Of a stretch of 64,000 bases of DNA, positions 36,884-47,555 are shown piece after piece. Below the pieces are notes generated by a model. The model saw only the letters and a list, made by a program, of their open reading frames with translations, was not told the DNA's origin and searched no databases. The translations under genes were made by a program, and so were the position numbers. The DNA comes from CAWCUZ01 sp963798795 (GTDB lineage: Bacteria; Acidobacteriota; Vicinamibacteria; Vicinamibacterales; SCN-69-37). Positions within the stretch are counted from its first letter, which is position 1. The number at the start of each line of letters is the position of its first letter. The stretch is taken from contig CAWCUZ010000001.1 of NCBI GenBank assembly GCA_963798795.1, positions 2,480,001-2,544,000 on the forward strand. Direction: 5' to 3'.

Positions 36884-37672
36884 ATGATCTCGGTGCTCGA
36901 CTATCCCGCGCGCGTGTCGTTTGACGGGTCCGGCGAACCGGTCGTGCTCGTGCCGGGGATGGCGGGCACGGGGCAGCTCTTCCACCGCCAGGTTCCGCTG
37001 CTGGCGCGCGACCATCGCGTCGCCACCTACACGCTTCGGGACGAGGCGACGTCGATGGACGTGCTCGTCGACGACCTCGCCCGCGTCGTCCGGATGGCGT
37101 CGCCTTCGGGAGCGCCGGCCATCGTCGTCGGCGAGTCGTTCGGCGGCGCGCTGGCGCTCAGCCTCGCCCTGGCGCATCCCGAGGCGGTGAGCGCGCTCGT
37201 CATCCTCAACTCGTTCCCGTACTTCTCGCCGCAGTACCGCCTGCGGCTGGCGATCTCCGGCGTGTCGCTCATGCCCTGGGGCGCCATGACACTCGTGCGC
37301 CGGCTGACGGCGTTCCGGATGCACTCGCCCACCACGTCCCGCGACGAGTTGCGCACGTTCCTGGAACGGACGCGGGACACCACGCGCGGCGGCTACCTCA
37401 ACCGCCTGCGCGCCCTCACCACCTACGACGTCCGGCCGCGGCTTGGCGAGCTCCGGATGCCGACGCTCTTCGTGGCGTCGGAATGCGACCGGCTGGTGCC
37501 GGCCGTCGACCAGGCCCGGCTGATGGCGGCCCTCGTTCCCGGCGCGGACCTCCGGGTCCTGACGGGCCACGGCCACATCTGCCTCATCGCACCCGACGTC
37601 GACCTGGCGGCGATCCTGCGCGAGTGGCGACCGCCGCAGCGGAACGAACTTCCGGCGGCGGATGGTTTCTAA
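36884..37672 (+). CDS. Alpha/beta hydrolase
   Basis: 262-residue alpha/beta hydrolase starting MISVLDYPARVSFDGSGEPV, with the HG-type oxyanion replaced by LVPGMAGTGQLF. It has the nucleophile elbow GESFGG, an acid in ASECDRLVPA and a His in GHGHICLIAPD, so the triad is complete. No signal peptide. It is followed after 11 bp by the NUDIX gene, probably in the same transcript, and is divergent from the hexapeptide membrane protein. TACGAT directly abuts the ATG and no Shine-Dalgarno is visible, so the message may be leaderless. Substrate unknown. Confidence 0.85.
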   Translation: MISVLDYPARVSFDGSGEPVVLVPGMAGTGQLFHRQVPLLARDHRVATYTLRDEATSMDVLVDDLARVVRMASPSGAPAIVVGESFGGALALSLALAHPEAVSALVILNSFPYFSPQYRLRLAISGVSLMPWGAMTLVRRLTAFRMHSPTTSRDELRTFLERTRDTTRGGYLNRLRALTTYDVRPRLGELRMPTLFVASECDRLVPAVDQARLMAALVPGADLRVLTGHGHICLIAPDVDLAAILREWRPPQRNELPAADGF

Positions 37673-37683
37673 CCTTCATAGAC

Positions 37684-38340
37684 GTGACTGAGCCGATCGT
37701 TTCGATCGCGGCATACCTGTCCTCGCGGCTGGCGGAACCGCTGCCCGGCGCACCCGCGCAGCGCCGGCTCGCGCCGAGGCCGGCCTTCAAGGGATGGGCG
37801 CCGGACCAGGCGCCCGAGGGCGCCCGCCGCGCCGCGGCGCTCATCCTGCTCTATCCCCACACCGCGCCCGGCGGCGTGGCGCTTCCGCTGACCGTCCGTC
37901 ACGCCGCGCTCCCGCTCCACCCGGGTCAGATCAGCCTGCCCGGCGGCGCCGTCGACCCGGGGGAACCGGCCGAGCTGGCCGCGGTGCGCGAGACCTACGA
38001 AGAGCTGGGCGTGCCATCGGAGGCCATTCGCGTTCTTGGCGCGCTGTCGCCGCTCTGGGTCGTCGTCAGCAACTTCGTCGTGCAGACGTTCGTCGGCGTC
38101 GCCGAGACGCGGCCGGAGTTCCATCCGGCCCCGGACGAAGTGGAGGCCGTACTCGAAGTGCCGTTGACGGCGCTCATGGATGCAGGGCGGCTCCGCTGGG
38201 CCCAACGCGTGCGCGACGGCGTCGCGGTGCGCTTTCCGTACTTCGACATCGACGGCCGCGAGGTGTGGGGCGCGACGGCTATGATGCTCGGCGAGTTCTG
38301 CTCGCTCTTCGACCCGGCGTTCGGCGCGGCGCTCGAGTGA
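37684..38340 (+). CDS. CoA pyrophosphatase-type NUDIX hydrolase
   Basis: 218 residues from GTG 37684. The NUDIX box GGAVDPGEPAELAAVRETYE continuing ELGV fits GX5EX7REUXEEXGU. Just before it, VRHAALPLHPGQISLPGG matches the extended motif of the CoA-diphosphatase group (UPF0035 type, NudL/YeaB), so it probably splits CoA and its derivatives to 3',5'-ADP and phosphopantetheine. Cytoplasmic. Its stop is 16 bp before the alpha-2-macroglobulin start, so all four genes from 36884 to 46615 may form one transcript. Confidence 0.88.
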   Translation: MTEPIVSIAAYLSSRLAEPLPGAPAQRRLAPRPAFKGWAPDQAPEGARRAAALILLYPHTAPGGVALPLTVRHAALPLHPGQISLPGGAVDPGEPAELAAVRETYEELGVPSEAIRVLGALSPLWVVVSNFVVQTFVGVAETRPEFHPAPDEVEAVLEVPLTALMDAGRLRWAQRVRDGVAVRFPYFDIDGREVWGATAMMLGEFCSLFDPAFGAALE

Positions 38341-38356
38341 CGCGCGGGAGGACGAC

Positions 38357-41300
38357 ATGCGACGTCGCACCACGAATCTGGCCGCCGCCGCCGTGCTGGC
38401 CGTTGCGGCCTGGCCGGCGTTCACCCAGTCCCCGGCGTTCGCGGTCCTCCAGGCCGGCCCGACCGGCGAGATCCGCCAGCTCCAGGACGCCAACGAGATC
38501 CGCATCGTGTTCTCCGAGCCGATGGTGCCGCTCGGCCGCATCCCGTCGAATCCGACGCCGGCCTGGGTGCGCATCTCCCCAGCGATCAAAGGCACGTTCC
38601 GCTGGTCGGGGACGACGATTCTGCTGCTGACGCCCGACCCGGACACGCCCCTGCCGTACGCCACCACCTACGCGGTGACGATCGATGCGTCGGCGGCGAG
38701 CGCCGCAGGACACGCGCTCGGCACGCCCTACACGTTCTCGTTCACCACGCCCACCGTCCGGCTGATTTCGGCGCGATGGGCGCGCAAGACCGGCCGCGTC
38801 GACGACGTCGTGACGCTCGCGCTGGGATTCAACCAGCCGGTGCGCGCCGCCGATCTCATCGCGCACCTGGCGGTCCGGTACGAAGCGCATCCCTCCGAGA
38901 CGCCCGATCTCGCCGGCGCGGATCGGGCGTGGCTGGCGGCGAACGACCCGGACGGTCTTCGCCGGTACGAGGCCAAGGCGGCGCTCGCGCGCGGGATCGC
39001 GGCGCGGCAGGGCACCTTCTCGACGCGCGAAGCGTCGGACTGGGACCGAACACGCTTTCCCCCGTCGGACACGCAGGTCGGTACTCGAAACGACGACGGC
39101 GCCGCCGGCAGGCGCCTGGCTCCGCCTCACGCTCGACACCTCGATGCCGAGCGCGGCCGGTCCCGAAGTGCCCGGCCAGCCGCAGTCGTCTGTTGTCGAA
39201 CTGCCGCCGCTGCTGTTCGTGCGGCCGCTGCGGTGCTCCACGGCCTGCAATCCCGGAAGCTACGGCGGCATCCGGTTCACGACGGATGTGGCCACCGAAC
39301 GCTTTGCCGCGGCGCTGTCGATCCGCGACGTCACCGACCCGGCGCGGGAGATGCCGGTATCGCCGACATCGCCCGTGCGGCAGACACCGTACGACGTCTG
39401 GGACGCTCATGCCGTCGAAGACGCGGGGTTCGAGCGGCAGCCGCCCGTCCACACGTGGCGATACCGGATCGATCCCGGCCTGGAGTCGGCCGACGGACAG
39501 GTGCTCGGGTATCCGTGGATCGGCACGGTCGAGAACTGGCACGAGCCCGCCTTCACGAGCTTCGGCGACGGGCACGGTGTCTGGGAGACGAGCGGCGGCG
39601 CCCACCTGCCGTTCTCCGCCCGCAACTTCGCCTCGGTGCGCCAGTCGATGGCGCGGCTCGACGCGGGCGACCTCATGCCGCGGCTGCTCGACCTGCAACG
39701 CCGGTCGTTCGCTCCCCTGCCGCCAGGCGACGGCACCGTGCGGCGATTGGGTGTCACGCCGGACCAGGTGCAGTCGCACGGAATCGACATCAGCCGCCTC
39801 GTCTCGAATGGACACGGCATCGTCTGGCTGGGCCTCGACAACGGCCAGCCGATTCCGCAGGCGCGCGCGGTCAGTCAGCCGGATCACTCGGCCGTGGTGC
39901 AGGTCACCAATCTCGGGATCACCGTCAAGGACAGCCCGCAGTCCACCCTGCTCTTCGTCACGCGGCTCGACAACGGCGACCCGGTGGCCGGCGCGCGCGT
40001 GGCGCTCGTCAACCGTCAGAACGCCGAGTTGTGGCACGGCACGACGAACCGCGACGGCATCGCCATGGCGCCGGCGCTGCCGCTCCGGCCGCCGGGGAAC
40101 CGGGCGCCCGTTGACACCAGCGAGGACGCCTGGCGCATCGCGGATTTCTGGTTCCTGGCAACCGCGCAAAAGGACGGCGATCTGGCGTACGCCGCGTCCG
40201 ACTGGAACGAGGGGATCGAACCCTGGACGTTCGGCCTGGGCTACGACCTGTGGGAAGCCACCGACATCCTGCGCGGATCGGTTTTCACGGACCGCTACCT
40301 GTATCGTGCCGGCGAGGACGTGCGCGTCAAGGCCGTGCTCCGCTCCGACACTCCTACCGGCGTCAAGCTGCTGGCCAGCGGCGCGACGCTCGACGTACGT
40401 GTCCGCGACAGCCGGAACCGCGAGGTCGATCGGCGCTCGGTGACCGTGAATCGCTGGAGCAGCGCGGAGTGGAACTGGACGATTCCTTCCGAAGCCACGC
40501 TGGGCAACTACTCCATCGAGGTCATGCCCGCCGGCACCGAGAAGCCCGAAGGCAACGACCTCACGGCGCGCCCGCCCGACGGCGACTGGTTGAAACGCGT
40601 GCAGGGATCGTTCGTCGTCGCCGCGTACCGCCGGCCCGACTTCCGCGTCGAGACCACGGTCACCGCGCAACCTCCGGTCGCGGGCACGACGCTACGGGCC
40701 GTGGTCGACGCGCACTACCTCTTCGGCGGCGCGATGAACGGCCGCACGGCGCGCTGGACGATGACCCGATCGGCCGCCTACGGCGTGCCTCAGCCGATTC
40801 GGGACCGCTGGGCGCCGGACAGGTTCGTGTTCGGCTACTACCCGAACCACGAAGGCGCCGCCTTCGGCAAGGTCGCGACGGACACGGCGACGCTCGATCG
40901 CGACGGTCACCTGACGGTCACGACGCCGTCGGCCACGGACGTCGACTACGCGTCTTCGTACACGTTCGAAGCCGACGTCGAAGACGTCTCGCGCCAGCAC
41001 ATCGCGAACCGTGCCGGCGTCGTGGTGTACCCCGCGCCCTGGTACGTCGGCCTCAGCCGGCCGAAGTACTTCGTCGACACGCGCACGGGCGTCGACATCG
41101 ATGTGCTGGCCGCGGATCTGCAAGGCGCGGCGGTGGCCGACCTGCCGGTGACGCTGTCGCTCGTCCGCGTCCAGTGGAATTCCATCCGGCGCGCCGAAGG
41201 CAGCGGGTTCTACACGTGGGAGACGGAGCGCATCGAGGTGCCATCGGGTGAATGGCAGGTCACGACAATGGCCGCACCCGTCACGCTGCACCTTCCGGTC

Positions 41301-44201
41301 CCCCAGGGCGGCTCGTACATCCTGTCGGCCACGGCGCACGACGCGGCCGGACATCGCACGACCACCAGAGCCTCGTTCTACGGCATCGGCGAGGGCTACA
41401 CCGCGTGGGAGCGGTACGACCACAACCGCATCACGCTCGAGCCGGAGAAGGCATCGTACGCGCCGGGCGATAGCGCGCGCGTGATGATCCAGTCGCCGTG
41501 GGAATCCGCCACGGCGCTCCTCACCGTCGAGCGCGAGGGCATCCGCCGCTACCAGCGGTTCACGCTGACCTCCACGCAGCAGACGGTCAGCGTCCCGCTC
41601 ACCGAAGCTGACATCCCGAACGTGTACGTGTCCGTGCTGCTCGTCCGGGGCCGCACGTCCGGCGAGATCGGCAGCGACGGCGACGACCCGGGCAGGCCCG
41701 CGTTCCGGCTCGGCTACGTGCAGCTCGTGGTCGACGACTCCTCGAAGCAGCTCCAGGTCGCCGTGTCGGCCGATCGCGCCGAGTACCGGCCGGCCAACAC
41801 CGCCGCCGTGAGCGTCACCGTCAAGGACGCCGCCGGCCGCGGCGCGCGCAGCGAGGTGACGCTCTGGGCGGTCGACTACGGCGTGCTGTCGCTGACCGGC
41901 TATCAGGCGCCCGACGTCCTGCATGCCGTCTACCGGTACAAATCGCTGCAGGTGTCGACCGAAGACAGCCGCGAGCGCATCGTCAGCCGGCGCGTCCTCA
42001 CACCCAAGGGTGCGACCGAGGGCGGAGGCGGCGGCCGCGAGAATGGCGCGGACGTGCGGCGCGACTTTCGTCCGCTGGCGTTCTGGCTGGGGTCCGTTGA
42101 AACCGACGGCCAGGGCCGGGCGACGCGCCAGGTCACGCTGCCCGAATCGCTGACGACCTACCGGATCATGGCGGTGGCCGGCGACCTGCAATCGCGCTTT
42201 GGATCCGCCGCGGCCGAAATCCGCGTCAGCAAGCCGGTGACCCTGCTGGCGGCGTTCCCGCGCTTCCTGACGATCGGCGATCGCGCGTCGTTCGGCGGCA
42301 CGGTCTCCAACACGCTCGCGGCGGGCGGCGACGCCTCCATCACCGTCGAGAGCCTCGACCCCGCGATCCTCCAGTTCGGCGGCGACACCACGCGGACGAT
42401 CCGCCTCGAGGCCGGCAGCAGCGAGCCGGTGCGCTTCGACGCGGAGGCACGCGGCGCGGGCACCGCAACCGTGCGGATGCGCGTCACGCTGGGCGCGAAC
42501 ACCGACGCGTTCGAGAGCTCCGTGCCGGTGTCGGCCGCCGCGCGCCTCGAGACGAGCGCCGCTTTCGGCGACACGACCGGCTCGGCGACCGAACGGCTCG
42601 CCCTGCCGGCCGACGTCGTGCCAACCGTCGGCGGACTGCACCTCAGCCTGTCGTCCACCGCGCTGGCCGGGCTGGGCGAGGGCGCTCGGTACCTCATCGA
42701 CTACCCGTACTTCTGCGCGGAGCAGAAGGCGTCGAGCGCGCTGGCGCTCGTGCTCGCCGCCGAGCTCGGCGAGGCGTTCGGGATGGGCCGCATCGCGCCC
42801 GCCGACTACCGTGCCCGCGCCACGACGCTCCTGAACGACCTGCCGCGCTATCAGTGCGCCGACGGCGGCTTTGGGTACTGGCCCGGCGGCTGCCTCGTCG
42901 GCCAGCTCTATCTGACCGGCTACGTGCTGCACGTGATGAAGACGACCAGCGCCTACGGCTATGCGCCCGACCCGGACGTGGTGCAGCGCGCCCTCGACTT
43001 CCTGGACGCCGAGCTCCGCCAATCCGAACCGCGCCAGGTGCAGTTCCTGCCGGGATGGAGCGCCGGCGCGGCGTTCGCCGTCAAGGTGCTGACCGATTAC
43101 GGCCGCAACGAGGACTCGAACATCACGCGGCTGCTCACGAACATCGACCGCCTGCCCGTGTTCAGCCTGTCCTATCTGGCCGACGCCATCGCCTCGTCCG
43201 GCAATCGCGCCCAGCGATACGACGAGGTGGTTCGGCGGCTGACGAATGCGCTGCGCGTCGAAGGCGACCGCGCGCACGCCGAGGAGCTGGACGACGACGC
43301 CCTGTGGTGGCTGTGGAACTCGAACGTTCGCGGGACGTCGGTCGTGCTCGAGGGCTTCGTGCGGCGCACCGACGCCGCGGCCTTCCCGCAGCGGATGGCG
43401 CGGTGGCTGCTGGCCGCGCGCGTCAACGGCCGCTGGCGCAACACGCAGGAGAACGCGACGGCGCTCGAGGCGCTGGTGGCGTACTACCGCCGGCTCGAGG
43501 CGGACGTGCCCGACATGACCGGCACCGTGACGATTGGCGCCACCACGGTGCAGACGGCGCGATTCCAGGGGCGCTCGTCGACGCCGGCCGAGGTCACCGT
43601 GGCCATGCCGGATCTGCTGCAGCAGGTGGCCGCCGGCGCCGAGCAGAGCCTCACCGTGACCCGCGCTGGAACGGGCCGGCTGTACTACACCGCGAGGTTG
43701 CAGTTTGAGCCCGCCGAACCGCCGCCGCCGAGCGACCAGGGCATCCGCGTCGAGCGCCGCTACGAGAAGTTCGTCGAAGACGGCGAGAGTCCTGCCGCGA
43801 CCACGTTCTCGGCCGGCGATCTGATTCGCGTCACGCTCGCCGTCACGCTGCCGGTCGAGCGCCGGTTCGTGGCGGTGACCGACGCGCTGCCAGGCGGACT
43901 GGAAGCCGTCGACGGCTGGTTCCGCACCACGGCCTCGGACCTGGCGCGGCAGTCGTCGGTCCAGAACACGGACGCGTCGTGGGAGGACCGCTGGCGCCGC
44001 GGCGGCTTCGACCACGTGGAGAAGTACGACGACCGCGTCGTGCTCTTCGCCACCCGGCTGAGCGAGGGTCGCCACGAGTTCTCGTACCTCGTCCGCGCGA
44101 CGACCAGCGGAACCTTCACCGCGGCGGGCACCCGGGCCGAAGAGATGTACGCGCCCGAAGCCAACGGCCGGGCGGCGCCGGCCACGATTGTGATCCGATG
44201 A
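38357..44201 (+). CDS. Bacterial alpha-2-macroglobulin family protein (one frameshift)
   Basis: Protease-trapping periplasmic protein of about 1947 aa once the extra G at 39080/39081 is removed. It has a GGGAGG ribosome-binding site and signal peptide (MRRRTTNLAAAAVLAVAAWP, no lipobox Cys). A bacterial Ig-like domain (IRIVFSEPMVPLG), several macroglobulin domains (WGLDNG-type strands, RYLYRAGEDVRVKAVLR) and a bait-type region follow. A conserved ADOP-unrelated LRPLAFWLGSVETD block (as FRPLAFWLGSVETD) leads to the thioester ring CAEQ (Cys codon at 42714), inside an alpha/alpha toroid, and then the receptor-binding-like C-terminus. The thioester means it can bind attacking proteases covalently. 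It overlaps pbpC by ATGA, the classic bacterial pairing. Confidence 0.9.
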
Positions 44202-46615
44202 CCCGCGCCCTGCTGCTCACCGCGATGCGCCGCATCCGGCGGCGCCGCCGGGCCGCGGCGGCCGGCCTCGCGGCCGCGGCCCTGGCGGCGGCGCTCTGGA
44301 TCCGGCTCGGTCCCCTGCCGCCCGGCCTTCTCGATGTCGCGGCGGCGTCGGCGTCCACGTCCATCGTCGACCGGCATGGGGAAGTCCTCTACGAAGTGCG
44401 GTCGGATCTCGGCACGCGGGGACAGGCAATCGACGCGTCACACCTGCCGCCGGTCCTGGCCGCCGCAACCCTGGCCGCCGAGGACGTTCGGTTTCGATCG
44501 CACACCGGCGTGGACCCGGTGGCCATCGTCCGGGCGGCAGTACGCGACGTGCGGGCCCTGCGCATCGTGGAAGGCGGATCGACGATCACGCAGCAGGTCG
44601 CCAAGCTGCTGCTGGCGACCCGCACCGGCGGCGTGCCGGCCCGCGGCTGGGTCGCCAAGGCGCGCGAGGCTGTCGTCGCGCTCCGGCTCGAACATCGGCT
44701 CCGCAAAGACGACATTCTGGCGCTCTATCTCAATCTCGCGCCGTACGGGAACCAGATCGTCGGCGCGGAGCGGGCGGCGCGCGAGTACTTTGGCCGATCC
44801 GCCGCATCGCTGACGCCGGGTGAGGCCGCGTTCCTGGCTGCCCTGCCGCAGCAGCCGAGCCGCTACAACCCGTGGCGCGATCCGGACGGCGCCCGCGCGC
44901 GCCAGCGGCGCATTCTGGCCACCATGCACGCGCGCGGCTGGCTGAGCGCGGCGGACCTGGCGCTCGCCCGGAGCGAACGGCTGGCGCTCCATCGCCACAC
45001 GCCCGACGCGCTGGCACCGCACTTCGTCGAGTATGTGAAGGGCCTCGCGGACGCGGCCGGGACCGCGGCCGCTCGACCACGGCGGATCGAGGCGACACTC
45101 GATGCGGGATTGCAGCGCGCCGTGCACGGCATCCTGGCGTCGCATCGCGCCGCCCTCACCGCGCATCACGCGAACAACGTCGCCGTGGCCGTGCTCGACA
45201 ACGCAACCGGCGACTGGCTGGCGTGGGAGGGGTCGGGCGACTACTTCGACGAGGCGCACGGCGGATCGATCGACGGCGTGCTCACGCCCCGCCAGCCGGG
45301 ATCGGCGCTCAAGCCGTTCACCTATGCCGCGGCGTTCGAGCGCGGCGCCACACCGGGACACGTGCTGGCAGACGTGCCCTCGCAGTTCCCGACCGCCGAG
45401 CCGGGCATTCTCTACAGTCCGCGCAACTACGACGGCCAGTTCCGCGGGCCCCTGCTGGCGCGCGCGGCCCTGGCCGGTTCGGAGAACGTTCCGGCCGTCG
45501 CGCTGGCCTCGGACGTGGGCGTTCCGGCCATCGCGCGCCTGCTGCGGCAGGCCGGCATCGCCACGCTCGATCACGATGCCGCGTACTACGGCCTCGGTCT
45601 GACGCTGGGCAACGCCGAGGTGCGCCTCGGCGAACTGGTCAACGCCTACGCCACCTTCGCCCGCGGCGGCGAATGGCTGCCCGTCCGTGCCATCCGCGCC
45701 GTGGATGGCCGGCCGACCCCCGCGGCTGCGCCGCGCCGGATCGTTTCACAGCGGACGGCGTTCTGGATCGGCGACATCCTGGCCGATGACGCCGCGCGCG
45801 CGTACATCTTCGGGCGTGGCGGGAGCCTGGAATTCCCGTTCACGGTGGCGGCCAAGACCGGCACGTCGCAGGCGTACCACGACAACTGGGCGATCGGCTA
45901 CACGCGCGAGGTGACCGTCGGCGTGTGGGTCGGCAATTTCGATCGCTCGCCGCTCCAGGGATCGTCCGGCGTCACGGGTGCGGCGCCCATCTTCCATGAC
46001 GTGCTGCTCGCGGCCCTGCAGCTCGTCCGGGGATCGCTTCCGATCGGCGACGAGCGGCCCATTGTCGAGCCCCCGGCGGACCTGCATCAGGTCACGCTCT
46101 GCGCCACGTCCGGGATGGCGGCCACCGATGCGTGTCCGGTGCGAACGGTGGAGTGGCTGCCGGCCGGCGCCGCATTGGACACGTGCACGTGGCATCACGC
46201 GAGCGACCGCGGACTCGTGACGGTGTGGCCGTCGCCGTTCCAGACCTGGGCGCGCGACCGCGGGCTCGTCGACACGCCCTCGTCCGCCCAGCCGGCGCCG
46301 CCGCCGCCACCACGCGCCGAGGCCGCGGACGCACCTGCGCGGCTCGAGGTCGCGTCGTCTGCGGCGCTGACGATCGTCGCGCCGCTGGCCGGCGCGCGCT
46401 ACCTGTTCGACCCGACGCTGCGATCGGAATTCCAGAAGCTGCCGCTCCGCGCCCAGGGCGGCGACGGCGAACTCCACTGGTCGGTCGACGACCGGCCGTT
46501 CGGCATCGCGTTGGGTGACCGGACCATCCACTGGCCGCTTGCCCGCGGCCGGCACCGCATCGCCGTGGTCGACGACCACGGCCGCTCGGCGTCCGTCTGG
46601 ATCGACGTGCGGTGA
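44198..46615 (+). CDS. pbpC: Penicillin-binding protein 1C
   Basis: 805-residue bifunctional peptidoglycan synthase. It has an N-terminal membrane anchor (AAAAGLAAAALAAALWIRLG). The GT51 glycosyltransferase carries EDVRFRSHTGVD (about residue 95, catalytic Glu) and EGGSTITQQ. The transpeptidase carries SALK (Ser369/Lys372), SEN and KTGTS (about 553). The last about 90 residues are the PBP1C C-terminal domain (LTIVAPLAGARYLFDP), set off by a Pro-rich linker (PAPPPPPRAEA). It overlaps the alpha-2-macroglobulin gene by four bases; the two are thought to work together in envelope repair after protease attack. It converges with the YgjP-like gene after 25 bp, and no terminator is visible there. 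Confidence 0.93.
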   Translation: MTRALLLTAMRRIRRRRRAAAAGLAAAALAAALWIRLGPLPPGLLDVAAASASTSIVDRHGEVLYEVRSDLGTRGQAIDASHLPPVLAAATLAAEDVRFRSHTGVDPVAIVRAAVRDVRALRIVEGGSTITQQVAKLLLATRTGGVPARGWVAKAREAVVALRLEHRLRKDDILALYLNLAPYGNQIVGAERAAREYFGRSAASLTPGEAAFLAALPQQPSRYNPWRDPDGARARQRRILATMHARGWLSAADLALARSERLALHRHTPDALAPHFVEYVKGLADAAGTAAARPRRIEATLDAGLQRAVHGILASHRAALTAHHANNVAVAVLDNATGDWLAWEGSGDYFDEAHGGSIDGVLTPRQPGSALKPFTYAAAFERGATPGHVLADVPSQFPTAEPGILYSPRNYDGQFRGPLLARAALAGSENVPAVALASDVGVPAIARLLRQAGIATLDHDAAYYGLGLTLGNAEVRLGELVNAYATFARGGEWLPVRAIRAVDGRPTPAAAPRRIVSQRTAFWIGDILADDAARAYIFGRGGSLEFPFTVAAKTGTSQAYHDNWAIGYTREVTVGVWVGNFDRSPLQGSSGVTGAAPIFHDVLLAALQLVRGSLPIGDERPIVEPPADLHQVTLCATSGMAATDACPVRTVEWLPAGAALDTCTWHHASDRGLVTVWPSPFQTWARDRGLVDTPSSAQPAPPPPPRAEAADAPARLEVASSAALTIVAPLAGARYLFDPTLRSEFQKLPLRAQGGDGELHWSVDDRPFGIALGDRTIHWPLARGRHRIAVVDDHGRSASVWIDVR

Positions 46616-46640
46616 GGGACGAACTCCCCCCCGACCGGAA

Positions 46641-47360
46641 TCAGATCAGTTCCTTGCCGTAGCGCCGCAGCCAGCGCTCCGCGTCCTGCCACCACGAACA
46701 GACCGACGCGACCTCACGCCAGAACCGGCGCGAGTGATTGGGCTGTCGCCGGTGCATCAGCTCGTGAAAGACGACGTAGTCGCGGACCTGGATGGGCATC
46801 TGCACGAGCCGCCAGTTGAGCGTAATGAGGCCGCTCGGCGTGCAGGCTCCCCAGCGTGACCGCTGGTTCCGCACGACGACGCGGGACACCACCACGCCGC
46901 ACGACGCGGCCAGCTCGGCGCACCGGACGGGCAGCTCGCGCCCGGCCAGATCGCGAAGGTGCCCTTCGACCGCGTCGCGAACATCTCGGCCGGCCACGTC
47001 AAGGGCGACGCGTTCCGGTCCGCACGCGATGTCTCCCGCTTCGAGCCGGAGCGCGACGCGTTCGCCGCGGAACCAGACATCCGTGCCCACGCGCCACGGC
47101 TCCCGCCTGGCCTGCTGACGCAGCCGCTCGCGGTCGATCCAGGCGGCCTGGCGTTCGACGAACCGCAGGCCGCCCGCGATCGAGGCGCCGCGCGGGACGG
47201 TCAAGCGCAGCGTGTCGGCATCCACCACGCGCAGCACGTACCGCCGGGCGCGCCGGTGACGGGCGACCTGTATGCCGTAGCGGCGTCCGCCGACGTCCAG
47301 GGCGCGCGTGGCCGGCGGGCCGGCCGAGTCCCAGGGGAGCGGAAGCTGCACGATCGACAT
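46641..47360 (-). CDS. YgjP-like (DUF45/M48-type) metallopeptidase
   Basis: 239 residues from ATG 47360 (MSIVQLPLPWDSAGPP). The zinc site is HELMH (His199, Glu200, His203) plus His209 in RRQPNHSRRFW, preceded by the family block RNQRSRWGACTPSGLITLNW and RLVQMPIQVRDYVVFHELMH. This is the SprT/WLM-like gluzincin group that includes E. coli YgjP. No signal peptide, so cytoplasmic. A decayed second copy lies at 52031-52701. Upstream, between start and permease, are a heptamer array and a fragment of another gene. The open frame continues upstream to 47555, but that part reads through the gene fragment and is not used here. Confidence 0.88.
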   Translation of the reverse strand: MSIVQLPLPWDSAGPPATRALDVGGRRYGIQVARHRRARRYVLRVVDADTLRLTVPRGASIAGGLRFVERQAAWIDRERLRQQARREPWRVGTDVWFRGERVALRLEAGDIACGPERVALDVAGRDVRDAVEGHLRDLAGRELPVRCAELAASCGVVVSRVVVRNQRSRWGACTPSGLITLNWRLVQMPIQVRDYVVFHELMHRRQPNHSRRFWREVASVCSWWQDAERWLRRYGKELI

Positions 47361-47379
47361 TGTGCAGTAGGAACAGACA

Positions 47380-47407
47380 ATTCGTGATTTCTGATTTCTG
47401 GTTTCGC
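47380..47407. repeat. Heptamer array, four units near ATTTCTG
   Basis: attcgtg, atttctg, atttctg, gtttcgc in one register, 20 bp upstream of the YgjP-like start. The decayed YgjP copy has the long heptamer array 52708-52812 in the same place. Confidence 0.7.
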
Positions 47408-47414
47408 GAAATTG

Positions 47415-47548
47415 CACGGCCGCAGCAGCAACCGGTCCATGTCGCTCATCTGGTCCAGGTATCGATTCGGCGTCCCGGGAGCCGGGACGTACGCGACGAC
47501 GCGCACCTGCACGGCGCCGTCCGCCGGCCAGGCATAGCATCCTCCCCC
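47415..47548 (-). pseudogene. 3' fragment duplicated from the 50337-50816 gene
   Basis: About 130 bp strongly similar to 50460-50590. In the minus frame it reads CYAWPADGAVQVRVVAYVPA, then NRYLDQMSDMDRLLLRPCNF, against GYYAWPADGVVQVRVVELVP and NRFLDWTNEMDRLLLQPRDF in the complete gene. There is no start region and the end is replaced by a heptamer array. It lies just past the permease stop. Confidence 0.7.
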
Positions 47549-47555
47549 TCTTCAA

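Noticed and set aside
40692..44075. Very long minus-strand frame (1127 codons) opposite the alpha-2-macroglobulin gene
   Set aside because: Composition is Arg/Gly/Ala shadow sequence, while the plus strand encodes a recognisable alpha-2-macroglobulin with thioester.
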